Assembly (NCBI RefSeq): GCF_000785435.2 | Contig: NZ_JTDB02000001.1 | Coordinates: 1,268,499 to 1,332,498 of the forward strand | From: Paraburkholderia sacchari | Lineage (GTDB): Bacteria; Pseudomonadota; Gammaproteobacteria; Burkholderiales; Burkholderiaceae | Length of the DNA: 64,000 bases | Direction: 5' to 3' | Shown here: positions 17,941 through 26,949 of the stretch, in pieces | How the letters are laid out: each line of letters begins with the position of its first letter | Numbering within the stretch: the stretch's first letter is position 1 | Notes under the pieces: model-generated | What the model was told of the DNA's origin: nothing | Databases searched by the model: none | The model's input: the letters and a program-made list of their open reading frames with translations, nothing else | Translations under genes and position numbers: made by a program

Positions 17941-18759
17941 TTATCGCAACATGAATGACATGGCCGAGAGCGAGTTGAGCATCCGCACCGCGGACTGCAT
18001 GCTCTCGGCGCTAAAGCGCAGAGCGCTGGCCTCGGTGCGCTGCAACTGCGGCCATTGACAGAACAAGTCGGCCAACGCCGGCGTTTGCGTCGTCAGCTCG
18101 CACTCGATCAGGCCCGCGACCTTGAACGGACGCAAGTCCGAGATGTTCGCGACGGCAGCCTTCGCGGCCTCGCGGATCAGGGTGCAGGCGCGCTCCGGCG
18201 CGAGACTCAGGCACACGCCGTTGCCGAGAGCGCGCTTGGTCTGCACGCCGATCGAACCAGGAAACGCCGGGGCCGTCTCCGCGAGGAATACGTCGTCGCC
18301 GCAGCGCAGCGCCACCGGCACGCCAAACTCGCCGGCCAGCGCGCCATACAGATGCGCCTCGCCGAATGGCTGGCCGTTCACGGACACGTTTCGGAATGCA
18401 AAGCTATTGATGGTGTGCGCAAGCACGCCCTGGGTTTGCGCGCGCGAATGATAACCGAGCATGTAGACGGCATCGCAACCGAGCTCCACGCCCGTCATCA
18501 TGCTGAGATAGCGCGGCTTGCCGGTGATGGTTTGCGCGCGGCCATCGAGCCGGTCCAGCAGCAGGTTGCGAAAGCTGCCATGCGAGTCGTTGACGAGCAC
18601 CTGCGTCGCGCCGCCCTCGAACGCGCCCTGGATGGCGGCGTTCGCCTCGTCGGTCATCCACGCGCGCGCCCGTTCGTATTCGGGGTTGCCGCTGTGCGTT
18701 TGCTCGGCGTGCGTGACGCCGGCCACGCCTTCGATATCGGTGGAAATCAGAATCTTCAA
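17941..18759 (-). CDS. dppA: M55 family D-aminopeptidase DppA
   Basis: A 272-residue zinc D-aminopeptidase. Residues matching the metal ligands of Bacillus subtilis DppA are at the same positions: Asp8 and Glu10 in STDIEG, His60 in NDSHG, and His104 in GYHS. A Glu at 134 and His115 (LAHT) lie close to the remaining active-site positions. It removes N-terminal D-amino acids such as D-Ala from peptides in the cytoplasm. It follows dmpA by 3 bp in an operon with the isoaspartyl peptidase. The set fits scavenging of peptidoglycan- or D-residue-containing peptides. Confidence 0.92.
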   Translation of the reverse strand: MKILISTDIEGVAGVTHAEQTHSGNPEYERARAWMTDEANAAIQGAFEGGATQVLVNDSHGSFRNLLLDRLDGRAQTITGKPRYLSMMTGVELGCDAVYMLGYHSRAQTQGVLAHTINSFAFRNVSVNGQPFGEAHLYGALAGEFGVPVALRCGDDVFLAETAPAFPGSIGVQTKRALGNGVCLSLAPERACTLIREAAKAAVANISDLRPFKVAGLIECELTTQTPALADLFCQWPQLQRTEASALRFSAESMQSAVRMLNSLSAMSFMLR

Positions 18760-18762
18760 GGC

Positions 18763-19887
18763 TCAGTTCTCGCTGGACTTCATGTCGAAGAGGCGGCGCC
18801 AGTCGGGCAGGGCCTCCGTTATCGAGCGGCGGTGGTGGCCGTCGCGGCCCGTCACCGAAGCGGCGCGCCACATGGCGTGCACGATGGCCTGCTCCACGGC
18901 CTCGGCGCACGCCTCGAACAACGCGTCCAACTGCGTTTCGTGGAGCATGCTCACTGCCGGCATCGGCGTGTCGGGCAGATGCGGAATCTGCCAGGCCGAG
19001 CTGAAGGCCAGCGCGATGTCGCCGCTGCCGTGGCCGTAGACCGAGCCCGTGCGGGCAAGCCCGGCGGCGCTGCGCTTCGCCACGCGAGCAAGCTGGCGCA
19101 CGTCGAGCGGCGCATCGGTGGCGAGGATCATGATGATCGAGCCTTTCTCCGGCCCGCTGCTGTCGTCGTGGGCTTCGTGCTTGAGAGCGGCCAGCTTGCG
19201 GCCCAGCGGCTGACCGGCAATGGTGAGGTTTTCCAGGCGGCCGAAGTTCGCGAGCACGAGCGCGCCAAGGACGAACTCGCGCCGGTCGTCGAGCGTGGCG
19301 ACGCGCGACGCCGAGCCTATGCCGCCTTTGTGGCCAAAGCAGCTCATGCCGCGCCCCGCGCCAACCGAGCCTTGCGCGAACTCCGGCGCGGCGGCGTCGC
19401 AAGCTTGCGCGTAGTGCTCCGCGCCAATCGCCATCGCCTGAATGTCGTTGAGGTAGCCGTCGTTGCACTCGAACACGAGTGGGTTCAAGGTCGGCCAGCT
19501 GCGGCCGATCTCGCCATGGCGGCTCACGGCGGCGCGAATTTGCGCGGCGGCCAGCGTGCCGACGGAGAACGTATTGGTCAATGCGATGGGCGTTTCGAGC
19601 ACACCTAGCTCTTCCAGCTGCATGAGCCCCACGCTTTTGCCGAAGCCGTTGATGATCGCGGCGGCGGCTGGCGTCTTGTGGAGAAAGGCGTCGCGCTCGT
19701 GTGGGACGACCACCGTCACGCCGGTCTGATGCGCGCCGTCATGGAGCGTCGCGTGGCCCACGCGCACGCCGGCCACGTCGCCTATCGAATCGCGCGGCCC
19801 CGATGGAAGCACGCCCACTCGCGGCGCGTCGCCGGAGCACGGGGAGGGAATGCCGGCCGCGTGGGCCGGCGGTTGTTGTACGGACAT
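18763..19887 (-). CDS. dmpA: P1 family aminopeptidase DmpA (L-aminopeptidase/D-amidase)
   Basis: A 374-residue self-processing N-terminal nucleophile enzyme. The autocatalytic site is seen as Gly249-Ser250 in EKGSIIMILATDAP, the same numbering as Ochrobactrum DmpA, so Ser250 should become the nucleophile of the beta chain. Family features include GDVAGVRVGHAT near the N-terminus and GMSCFGHKGGIGSASR before the cleavage point. It releases N-terminal residues of either configuration. It is directly upstream of dppA and downstream of the ABC-transporter remnant. Confidence 0.92.
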   Translation of the reverse strand: MSVQQPPAHAAGIPSPCSGDAPRVGVLPSGPRDSIGDVAGVRVGHATLHDGAHQTGVTVVVPHERDAFLHKTPAAAAIINGFGKSVGLMQLEELGVLETPIALTNTFSVGTLAAAQIRAAVSRHGEIGRSWPTLNPLVFECNDGYLNDIQAMAIGAEHYAQACDAAAPEFAQGSVGAGRGMSCFGHKGGIGSASRVATLDDRREFVLGALVLANFGRLENLTIAGQPLGRKLAALKHEAHDDSSGPEKGSIIMILATDAPLDVRQLARVAKRSAAGLARTGSVYGHGSGDIALAFSSAWQIPHLPDTPMPAVSMLHETQLDALFEACAEAVEQAIVHAMWRAASVTGRDGHHRRSITEALPDWRRLFDMKSSEN

Positions 19888-19947
19888 GGGTTTATTGTGC
19901 GGATGACTCGCGCGGGAGCTATAGGGAATTAGCGAAGCCGCCGGACA

Positions 19948-20259
19948 TCATCGATCGAGTTTGGGATCGAGCGCGTCGCGCAAGCCGTCGCCGAGCAGGT
20001 TGAACGCGAGCACGGTCAGGAAAATCGCGAGCGCCGGAAAAATCGCCACGTGCGGCAGCGCGGTCGTCGGCGACGTGACCGACTTGCCCGAGCCCGATTC
20101 GCCGACGATGGCGAGCGTCTCGCCGCTATCGACATGGAAGGAAAGATGCTTGACCGCGTGGACCGTGCGTTCGGATCCCCGGAATTCGACGCTCAGTTCG
20201 TTAACCTGAACGACGCGGTTGCGCGGCATATCCGCGAATGGGGCGACTGAATGACTCAT
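19948..20259 (-). pseudogene. Fused remnant of gsiA (ATPase N-terminus) and gsiD (permease C-terminus)
   Basis: A 103-codon open frame. Residues 1-62 are the N-terminus of a GsiA/DppD-type ABC ATPase ending just after Walker A (GESGSGKS, 53-60). Residues from about 66 on (ALPHVAIFP...[12 protein letters not shown]) are the C-terminal transmembrane end of a GsiD/DppC-type permease. No Walker B, signature motif or other permease helices exist. In E. coli, iaaA precedes gsiABCD, and here iaaA sits directly upstream. This is therefore best explained by an in-frame deletion of roughly 5 kb removing most of gsiA, all of gsiB and gsiC, and most of gsiD. The junction is near 20060-20075. It cannot act as a transporter, though a small membrane peptide may be made. 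Confidence 0.85.
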
Positions 20260-20309
20260 CGTAGGGCTTGTGCAGGAAAGCTGGAGATGGCGAAAAGTCG
20301 GCGTTCGAT

Positions 20310-21323
20310 TTATGCGTAGATCGCGACAACGGGCGCCTGCCCGGCGCGGATGAAGCCGCGATACATGCCCTCGGTGTTGAAGGGCATGGCGACGTTGCCC
20401 TGTGCATCGATCGCGACGAGGCCGCCGCGCCCGTCGATTTGCGGGAGCTTTTCGTGCACCACCGTATGCGCCGCTTCTTCGAGTGAAGCGCCCGCATACT
20501 CCATGCGCGCCGAGATGTCGTGCGCCACGACCATGCGGATGAACATTTCGCCGGTGCCGGTGGTGGAAACCGCGCAGGTGCGATTGTTCGCATAGCAGCC
20601 CGCGCCGATGATGGGCGAGTCGCCCACACGGCCGGGCTGCTTGTTGGTCATGCCGCCGGTCGAGGTGGCGGCAGCCAGATTGCCGTGCGCGTCGAGCGCC
20701 ACGGCGCCCACCGTGCCGAGCTTGCGGTCTTCGTCGAGCGGCGCGTCCTTCTGGCGGTCAGCGGGCAAGGAGAGCGGCACGCCGCCGCTTGCTCCGTTCG
20801 AGCCGGTGTCGTGATCGAGCGCGGTCTGGCCGGACTCCGCGCGTTGCACGCGCTCGAGCTGTTCGCGGCGCAGCGGCGTCGAGAAGAAGTCGGGCGCCAC
20901 GCGCTCGAGTCCTTGAGCCTGCGCGAACGCCTCGGCGCCCTCGGCGACGAACATCACGTGCTGGCTGTGCTCCATGACCGCGCGCGCGGCGAGCACCGGA
21001 TTACGCACGGTCTTCAGGCCCGCCACGGCGCCGCTTTTCAGGTTGCGGCCGTCCATGATCGCGGCGTCGAGCTCATGCGTGGCGGCGCTAGTCAACACCG
21101 CGCCGTGTCCGGCGTTGAAGAGCGGACATTCCTCGAGCAGCCGCACCGCTTCGGTCACCGCATCGAGCGCGCTGCCGCCTTGCTCCAGAATGCGTCCGGC
21201 ATTCGTGAGGATCCCGGCCAGCGCCGTTTCGTAAGCCGCGCGCACCTCGTCCGAGGCTTCGGCGCGCGCGATTGCGCCGGCGCCGCCATGAATCGCGAGT
21301 ACTGCTTGTGCCGCCTGGGTCAT
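20310..21323 (-). CDS. iaaA: Isoaspartyl peptidase / L-asparaginase (Ntn hydrolase)
   Basis: A 337-residue plant-type asparaginase. The precursor is cleaved before the nucleophile Thr204 in [10 protein letters not shown]. The N-terminal IHGGAGAI and the later [18 protein letters not shown] substrate loop are conserved. It hydrolyses beta-aspartyl dipeptides and asparagine. The start codon overlaps the stop of the MurR/RpiR regulator (ATGA overlap), implying translational coupling. It is first enzyme of the peptidase operon. Confidence 0.93.
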   Translation of the reverse strand: MTQAAQAVLAIHGGAGAIARAEASDEVRAAYETALAGILTNAGRILEQGGSALDAVTEAVRLLEECPLFNAGHGAVLTSAATHELDAAIMDGRNLKSGAVAGLKTVRNPVLAARAVMEHSQHVMFVAEGAEAFAQAQGLERVAPDFFSTPLRREQLERVQRAESGQTALDHDTGSNGASGGVPLSLPADRQKDAPLDEDRKLGTVGAVALDAHGNLAAATSTGGMTNKQPGRVGDSPIIGAGCYANNRTCAVSTTGTGEMFIRMVVAHDISARMEYAGASLEEAAHTVVHEKLPQIDGRGGLVAIDAQGNVAMPFNTEGMYRGFIRAGQAPVVAIYA

Positions 21324-22228
21324 GCTTTGTCGTCCCTATGAGTGAGCCATGGCATGACCGATTCGGTCAGTTGAGCCACGTCCTTGAGTGAGTCGGCACA
21401 GCGGTGCGCGACCGCCGCCGACAAGGCCTCGATCAGGCCGAGCACGGCCGTTTCCGAGTTCGACAGATACTGGCGCTCGCTGCGCGCATACAGGCAGATG
21501 TCCGCGTGCCTGGCGAGCGGCGAGGTGGGCTTGTCGGTCAGCCCAAGCACGCTGATGCCGTTGGCGCGCACGGTTTTCACCAGCGCGACAGTGTCGGCCA
21601 GATAGCGCGGAAAGCAGATGGCGATGACGAGATCGCCCTTGCGCAGCCGCGACGCCTGGCGCGCCGCTTCCGATACGCCGCCGAGCGTGGCAAGGCTCTG
21701 GACCAGATCGCAGTGCACCGCGAGGTTGCGCTGCAGGAGGCCCGAGAGGTAGCCGCTCGAACCAAAACCGATGATGAAAATGCGTTGCGCGCCAATCACG
21801 GCCTGCACGGCTTTTTCGCACTGCTCAGCACTGAGCGACATGCGGGTGAGCTCGAAATTGCGCTGATCCTCGTACAGCGAGGCCGCAAAAATGTCCGCGG
21901 CCGACGCGGTCCGGGAACGCTCCAGCCGCAGACGCTCGACCGGCGCGAGCGCTTCCTCGAACCCTTGCGCGAGCAGCGCCCGGAACTGCGGATAGCCCGG
22001 CAGGCCCAGCCGGCGCACGAAGCGGTTGGCCGTCGCGTTGGACACCTCGCACGCGCTCGCGAGCTCGTCGATGGTCATGACGGCGACCTTGAACGGCTTG
22101 GCGAGCACATAGTCGGCGAGGCGCCGGTGAGCATCGCTCAAGGCCGGCAGCATCTCGGCAATTCGCTCGACGACGGAAAGGTCGGACTGGCTCATCGGCG
22201 GCAATGTTTCGATTTGGGGCTTGCGCAT
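21320..22228 (-). CDS. MurR/RpiR-family transcriptional regulator
   Basis: A 302-residue regulator with an N-terminal HTH_6 domain (about residues 10-90, with TIDELASACEVSNATANRFVRRLGLPGY) and a SIS sugar-isomerase-like domain (about 135-270, with IIGFGSSGYLSG). ATG 22228 is preferred; longer in-frame extensions enter the divergent racemase gene. It is translationally coupled to iaaA and divergent from the racemase. SIS-domain regulators usually sense phosphosugars such as MurNAc-6-P, which would suit cell-wall recycling. The ligand here is unproven. Confidence 0.9.
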   Translation of the reverse strand: MRKPQIETLPPMSQSDLSVVERIAEMLPALSDAHRRLADYVLAKPFKVAVMTIDELASACEVSNATANRFVRRLGLPGYPQFRALLAQGFEEALAPVERLRLERSRTASAADIFAASLYEDQRNFELTRMSLSAEQCEKAVQAVIGAQRIFIIGFGSSGYLSGLLQRNLAVHCDLVQSLATLGGVSEAARQASRLRKGDLVIAICFPRYLADTVALVKTVRANGISVLGLTDKPTSPLARHADICLYARSERQYLSNSETAVLGLIEALSAAVAHRCADSLKDVAQLTESVMPWLTHRDDKA

Positions 22229-22259
22229 GTAAGTAGATTTTCGCCAGAATATATATCTA

Positions 22260-22273
22260 GAAAATTGATTTTC
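22260..22273. promoter_or_regulatory. GAAAAT-TG-ATTTTC inverted repeat
   Basis: A 6-bp inverted repeat with a 2-bp centre in the 82-bp AT-rich gap between the MurR/RpiR gene and the racemase. RpiR-family proteins commonly bind GAAA...TTTC repeats, so it is a candidate operator for both directions. Confidence 0.5.
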
Positions 22274-22310
22274 ATTAGGGCTAACCCTGGAGCAGAGCCG
22301 GAGACAAACG

Positions 22311-23102
22311 ATGAATTCCGCTCCCATTTCACCCGGCGGCCATTGTCCCGCAACCGCGGCGAGCCAAGGGCCGCTGCGAACGCAAGGCCATCCGGTCGGC
22401 ATCCTCGGCGGCATGGGGCCGGCCGCCGGCGTCGATTTCGTGAGGCTTTTTCTGGAGGCGTGCGAACGGCATCTGCGCGCGGCCGGCGCGCCTGTCGTCG
22501 ATCAGTCGTTTCCGGAGCACTGGCTCGTGCAGGTCCCGGTGGTGGACCGCAGCCGCGCATTGCTGGAGCGCGACGCGCCGCAACCGCTCGAAGGCATGGA
22601 GCGCGCAATTGCACAACTGGCCGCCGTGGGTGCGCAAACGATCGCGATTGCCTGCAATACCGCGCACGCCTGGCACGCCGCATTGCAGCGCGGCCGGGAG
22701 GGCGTGGAACTGCTGCATATCGCGAAGGAGACGGCCGCCTATCTGCGTGCCGGCGGCGTGGACGCAGCGGTCTTGCTGGCGACGCAGGGCACTTACCGGA
22801 TGGGGCTGTACCAGGACGCCTTCGACGAAAGCGGTATCCAGTACGTGCTGCCGCTGCCCGAGGAGCGAAAGACGCTAATGGAAGGGATCTACGAAGGCGT
22901 GAAAGCGGGCAGGCCCGAAATCGCGCGGGAGCGCTTCGGCGCGGCGGCGGGCGCGCTGTATCGGCGGCATGGCGCGCTGCCCCTCGTCATGGCCTGCACC
23001 GAAATCCCGCTCGCGCTGCCGTCCGTGGAGGAGGCGCGCGAATGGACGCTGGTCGATCCGGCGGACGTACTGGCGCGGCGCGCCTATGGAGTCGAAGGTT
23101 GA
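22311..23102 (+). CDS. Aspartate/glutamate racemase family protein
   Basis: A 263-residue PLP-independent racemase with the two catalytic cysteines visible: Cys115 in ACNTAHAWH and Cys229 in MACTEIPL. The N-terminal GILGGMGPAAG is the family's typical first strand. GGAGAC precedes ATG 22311. It interconverts D- and L-Asp, Glu or another amino acid. It is divergent from the MurR-iaaA-dmpA-dppA operon and complements it by returning D-residues to L-form. The substrate was not assigned. Confidence 0.9.
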   Translation: MNSAPISPGGHCPATAASQGPLRTQGHPVGILGGMGPAAGVDFVRLFLEACERHLRAAGAPVVDQSFPEHWLVQVPVVDRSRALLERDAPQPLEGMERAIAQLAAVGAQTIAIACNTAHAWHAALQRGREGVELLHIAKETAAYLRAGGVDAAVLLATQGTYRMGLYQDAFDESGIQYVLPLPEERKTLMEGIYEGVKAGRPEIARERFGAAAGALYRRHGALPLVMACTEIPLALPSVEEAREWTLVDPADVLARRAYGVEG

Positions 23103-23203
23103 GAGGCGTTGGATCGGCACCTCCAATGCTCAGGATACCGAAGTCAAAAGTGCAACAAAACGCAGCGCAAAAAATGCAATTTCCCTATCTACGAGGAGTT
23201 GAA

Positions 23204-23986
23204 GTGAAAAGAATTTCCACAGCCCTGGTCATTGCCCTGTTCGCCGCGTCGGCAACGGGTGTGCAAGCGAAAACCTGGTCGACGATCCGCTTCGGCGTTG
23301 ACGCGAGCTATCCGCCCTACGAATCAAAAGCGCCCGACGGGCAGCTCGTTGGCTTCGACATCGACCTCGGCAACGAAATTTGCCAGCATTTGCACGCGAA
23401 ATGCGTGTGGGTCGAGCAGGATTTTGACAGCATGATCCCCGCGCTGAAGGCGCGCAAATTCGACGCCATTCTATCGACGATGTCGAAAACGGCTGCACGC
23501 GAGCAACAGATCGCTTTCTCGACAAAGGTCGCCCATTCGCCCGACCGCATGGTCGCGAGAAAGGGCGCAACGATCCTGCCCACGCCGGAAGGCGTGAAGG
23601 GCAAGCGGATCGGCGTGGAGCAGGGCTCGATTCAGGAGACCTACGCGCGCGTGCACTGGGAGCCGGCAGGAGCTACGATCGTCCCTTACCAGAACCAGGA
23701 TCTGGTTTACGCGGATCTGATTTCGGGCCGGCTCGATGCATCCGTGCAGGACCAGGTGCATGCCAACCTGGGATTCCTGAATACTCCGCGCGGCAAGGAT
23801 TTTGCGTTCGTCGGCACGACGCTTGATGATCCGAAGATTCTCGGCAACGGCACGGCCATTGGCATGCGCAAGGACGATGGCGATTTGCGGGAGAAGATCG
23901 ATCAGGCGCTTGCCGACATGCACAAGGACGGCACGTACGACAAGGTTGCCCGGAAGTATTTCGATTTCGATATCTACGGAAAATAA
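23204..23986 (+). CDS. Periplasmic amino-acid-binding protein (LAO/HisJ type), orphan
   Basis: A 260-residue SBP_bac_3 protein with a signal peptide of about 23 residues ending at VQA. Classic motifs are DASYPPYESK, LVGFDIDLG, DSMIPALKARKFDAI and GKRIGVEQGS. It starts at GTG 23204, positioned after GAGGAG; no suitable ATG exists. Proteins of this type bind basic or polar amino acids for an ABC importer, but no permease or ATPase gene is nearby. A second orphan of the same family is at 26950. Confidence 0.9.
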   Translation: MKRISTALVIALFAASATGVQAKTWSTIRFGVDASYPPYESKAPDGQLVGFDIDLGNEICQHLHAKCVWVEQDFDSMIPALKARKFDAILSTMSKTAAREQQIAFSTKVAHSPDRMVARKGATILPTPEGVKGKRIGVEQGSIQETYARVHWEPAGATIVPYQNQDLVYADLISGRLDASVQDQVHANLGFLNTPRGKDFAFVGTTLDDPKILGNGTAIGMRKDDGDLREKIDQALADMHKDGTYDKVARKYFDFDIYGK

Positions 23987-24080
23987 GTCGCGCGTTTTCG
24001 ATGTCCGGCTGCCTGCGCGATACTTCGCGCGGGCGCGCCCGGACTCGCGCGAGCCGTCCTCGGGGACCGCGCATCGAGCA

Positions 24081-25394
24081 TTAACGCCAGTTCATGCGGT
24101 GGTTCCCGGTCGTTTCATCGTGGCGGCGGTCGTCCTCTTCGTGCGCGTACTGGCTGGTGGTGTTGATCGAATCGTGGCCGAGGTTGTCGCGCACCGTGCG
24201 CAGGTCCAGATCGCTGTCCAGCATGTGCGACGCCGCCGTATGCCGAAGCCAGTGCGCGGACGCCTGGCGAATGTGGTCCGCGTGATCCGCATACTCGCCG
24301 CCCCGGGCTTCGGTCCAGTCCGCCGCTTTGGCGAACACCGCCTTGATCGCGTTATGCACGGTCTTGCGGTCGACGCCGTCGCCTGAAGCATTGCCGGCGC
24401 GCTGGCGAAACGGCAGCAGCAGGGGCGTCAGTTCGTTGCGCGCCGGCAACGGCGCGAGGCCGTGCGCCTCGCGATAGCGCATCAGCTCGGCGAGCAGTTC
24501 CTGGGAAACCGGGATGCGCCGGTACTTCAGCCCTTTGCCCACGACCTCCAGCCACCAGCGCGGCGTGCCGTCGGTGCCGAGTTCGCGCACGAAGTTGCCC
24601 ATCGTGCCCGCGGCAACTTCCGAGATCCGCAGACCGAGCAGATAGAACAGGGTGGTGAGCCACCGCGCGCGCGCCTTGTCGCGCCGTTGCCGCGGGTCCG
24701 GCTCCGGCATGGAGGCCACGTAGTCCTTGACGTGCTGCCACATGACGGCCGGCAGATAGCGCGTGACCCGCTGGGCCGGCCGGCGCCGGCGCTGCCGCAG
24801 CAGGCCGAGCGGATTGCCGCGCAGATATCCGGCTTCGACCAGCCAGCCGAACATGCTGTCGAGGATCACCACGGCCTGTTTGATGCTGGCCGGTTCGAGC
24901 CGGCCAGCGAACGGGCGCCAGCGCGGATCGTCCGTGGCGTACCGGGCGCCGCCTTCCGTGACCCACGTCGAGACCGGCTGGGGATCGGCGAGGAATTGCC
25001 GGTAGCGCGCGAGATCCTCGTGCGTCAGCGACGACACGGGCTTTAGCTCGGCGATCACCGTCCAGATGGGATTGCGCCGGTCGGGCGCGGCGAGGAATTC
25101 CCGGAACAGGCGCAGGTCTTCCTGCACGATCATGCCGGGTCCGCTGAGCGCCTGAGCGAGCGCCCAGAGCAGCAGACGGTCGGCTTCCTTGCGGTAGTTC
25201 GCGTGCGTGGCCGGGCTTTCGACATAGTTGGCCAGCCACAGGGAAATGGCTTCCAGGTCGGTTTCCGCGCGGATCTGCCGGCGCTCGGTGTCACCGAGGT
25301 TCGCGCCGACGCCGCCCGTGGTCTGGGCCGCGCGTAGCTGGAGCGCCGAGGCGTACCGCAAAGGCAAAACTGGCAGGGAGTTTTCCGCGCTCAT
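24081..25394 (-). CDS. Tyrosine recombinase / phage-type integrase
   Basis: A 437-residue recombinase with an N-terminal SAM-like core-binding domain and a C-terminal catalytic domain. Catalytic residues visible are Arg in LGLRISEV, HWLRH (H-x-x-R), His in GHDSINTT and Tyr in QYAHEE. The 437-aa start at 25394 is preferred over an upstream extension that runs into AT-rich DNA. No excisionase, phage genes or tRNA target is adjacent, so it may be a leftover of a former integrative element or a domesticated recombinase. It lies between two orphan binding-protein loci. Confidence 0.9.
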   Translation of the reverse strand: MSAENSLPVLPLRYASALQLRAAQTTGGVGANLGDTERRQIRAETDLEAISLWLANYVESPATHANYRKEADRLLLWALAQALSGPGMIVQEDLRLFREFLAAPDRRNPIWTVIAELKPVSSLTHEDLARYRQFLADPQPVSTWVTEGGARYATDDPRWRPFAGRLEPASIKQAVVILDSMFGWLVEAGYLRGNPLGLLRQRRRRPAQRVTRYLPAVMWQHVKDYVASMPEPDPRQRRDKARARWLTTLFYLLGLRISEVAAGTMGNFVRELGTDGTPRWWLEVVGKGLKYRRIPVSQELLAELMRYREAHGLAPLPARNELTPLLLPFRQRAGNASGDGVDRKTVHNAIKAVFAKAADWTEARGGEYADHADHIRQASAHWLRHTAASHMLDSDLDLRTVRDNLGHDSINTTSQYAHEEDDRRHDETTGNHRMNWR

Positions 25395-25718
25395 CGAGGT
25401 TCCTGGCGGGTGTTTGGGATCACGGTTTGGGCCACGTTTGGCGGCGCCGGGCGAGGCACGGCGGTCTGAATATTGTATCGATCCCTCCAATTCCGTCAAT
25501 TCCCCATTATATGCATAATGTGAATTAATTTACGTAGATAGTTTTATTTCATACATATTACGTTGGATTATCAACGATCAAGGCAGATTCAGACATCGGT
25601 TGCCCACCCAACCATCCCCGGCATGCATTTAACTCATGCCCATCATGCAAATTAGTCGATTGGCGTCCGATATTGGTCCGCATACAGTTTCGGGGTACGT
25701 GATCCAGAAGGAGAATTC
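25395..25718. other. AT-rich intergenic region
   Basis: 324 bp without a convincing gene, markedly richer in A and T (notably 25500-25640) than its surroundings. It contains a TATGCATA palindrome at 25510 and presumably the promoters of the integrase and the aminotransferase. The base composition and the neighbouring integrase make it a candidate recombination junction, but no duplicated att core was found by eye. Confidence 0.5.
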
Positions 25719-26873
25719 ATGCGAAGCGCCACCGTACCCCGTTCCAAGCTGCCCGATGTCGGCACCACGATCTTCACCGTGATCGGGCAACTCGCGGCCG
25801 AGCACGACGCGCTGAACCTCTCGCAAGGCGCACCGAACTTCGCACCCGATCCGGCGCTAGTCGAAGGCGTCGCGCGCGCGATGCGCGACGGCCACAACCA
25901 GTACGCGCCGATGGCCGGCGTCGGCGCGCTGCGCGACGCGCTCGCCGAGAAAACCGAGCGCCTGTACGGCACACGTTACGATCCGTCCACCGAAATCACG
26001 GTGATCGCAAGCGCGAGCGAGGGTCTCTATGCATCGATCAGCGCACTCGTGCACCCCGGCGACGAAGTGATCTATTTCGAGCCCTCGTTCGACAGCTACG
26101 CGCCGATCGTGCGGATGCAGGGCGCGACGCCGGTGGCGGTCAAGCTCGTGGCGCCGCATTTCCGCGTCGACTGGGACGCGGTTGCCGCCGCGATCACGCC
26201 GCGCACGCGCATGATCATCGTGAATACGCCGCACAACCCGACCGCCACGGTTTTCTCCGCCGACGACATCGCCCAGCTCACGCGCCTCACCCGCGAGAGC
26301 GACATCGTGATCCTGTCCGACGAGGTGTACGAGCATGTCGTGTTCGACGGCGCGCGGCACGAAAGCATGGCGCGGCACCGCGAACTCGCGGAGCGCAGCG
26401 TGATCGTGTCGTCGTTCGGCAAATCGTTCCACGTGACCGGTTGGCGCGTCGGCCATATGCTCGCGCCCGCCGAGCTGATGGACGAGATCCGCAAGGTGCA
26501 TCAGTTCATGGTGTTCGCGGCCGACACGCCCATGCAGTTCGCGTTCGCGGAAATGCTCGCGCAGCCCGCCAGTTATCTCGGCCTGGCCGCGTTTTATCAA
26601 AGCAAGCGCGACTTGCTCGCGCGCGAACTCGAAGGTTCGCGCTTCGAGTTGCTGCCGAGCGAAGGCTCGTTTTTCATGCTCGCGCGTTTCCGGCATTTTT
26701 CCGACGAGCGCGACAGCGACTTCGTGCTGCGTCTGATCCGCGATGCGCGCGTCGCGACGATTCCGCTGTCCGCGTTCTATACGGACGGCACCGACAATGG
26801 TGTAATCCGGCTCAGCTTCTCGAAGGACGATGCGACGCTGGTGGAAGGCGCGCGGCGGCTTTGCAGCATTTGA
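25719..26873 (+). CDS. PLP-dependent aminotransferase class I/II (methionine aminotransferase-like)
   Basis: A 384-residue fold-type I aminotransferase. It has SQGAPNFAPDP at the N-terminus, NTPHNPTATVFS, LSDEVYEHVVFDG, and the PLP-lysine Lys235 in SSFGKSFHVTGWRVG. AAGGAGAATTC gives a clear ATG 25719. It most resembles the YbdL/methionine transaminase group, which converts methionine or aromatic amino acids to 2-keto acids. Downstream come a binding protein and two 2-hydroxy-acid dehydrogenases of opposite stereochemistry, so it may link a 2-keto acid pool to an amino acid. Confidence 0.88.
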   Translation: MRSATVPRSKLPDVGTTIFTVIGQLAAEHDALNLSQGAPNFAPDPALVEGVARAMRDGHNQYAPMAGVGALRDALAEKTERLYGTRYDPSTEITVIASASEGLYASISALVHPGDEVIYFEPSFDSYAPIVRMQGATPVAVKLVAPHFRVDWDAVAAAITPRTRMIIVNTPHNPTATVFSADDIAQLTRLTRESDIVILSDEVYEHVVFDGARHESMARHRELAERSVIVSSFGKSFHVTGWRVGHMLAPAELMDEIRKVHQFMVFAADTPMQFAFAEMLAQPASYLGLAAFYQSKRDLLARELEGSRFELLPSEGSFFMLARFRHFSDERDSDFVLRLIRDARVATIPLSAFYTDGTDNGVIRLSFSKDDATLVEGARRLCSI

Positions 26874-26949
26874 TGTGACGGTTGGATCGCCGGCGGGGCA
26901 AGCATGCGCCGGTCACTGACATTCCCTGGACCTGGAAGAGTAAATCACG

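Noticed and set aside
18055-19608. Long open frame on the + strand (517 codons)
   Set aside because: It is antisense to dmpA and dppA, both with intact active sites, and its translation is Arg/Ala/His-rich as expected of a GC-rich shadow.
21404-23986. An 860-codon + strand frame covering MurR antisense, the racemase and the binding protein
   Set aside because: Only its last 260 codons (from GTG 23204) are a real gene; the rest is antisense or out-of-frame read-through.
25500-25660. Attachment site of an integrative element
   Set aside because: The stretch is AT-rich next to the integrase, but no tRNA 3' end or duplicated core could be found within the window.
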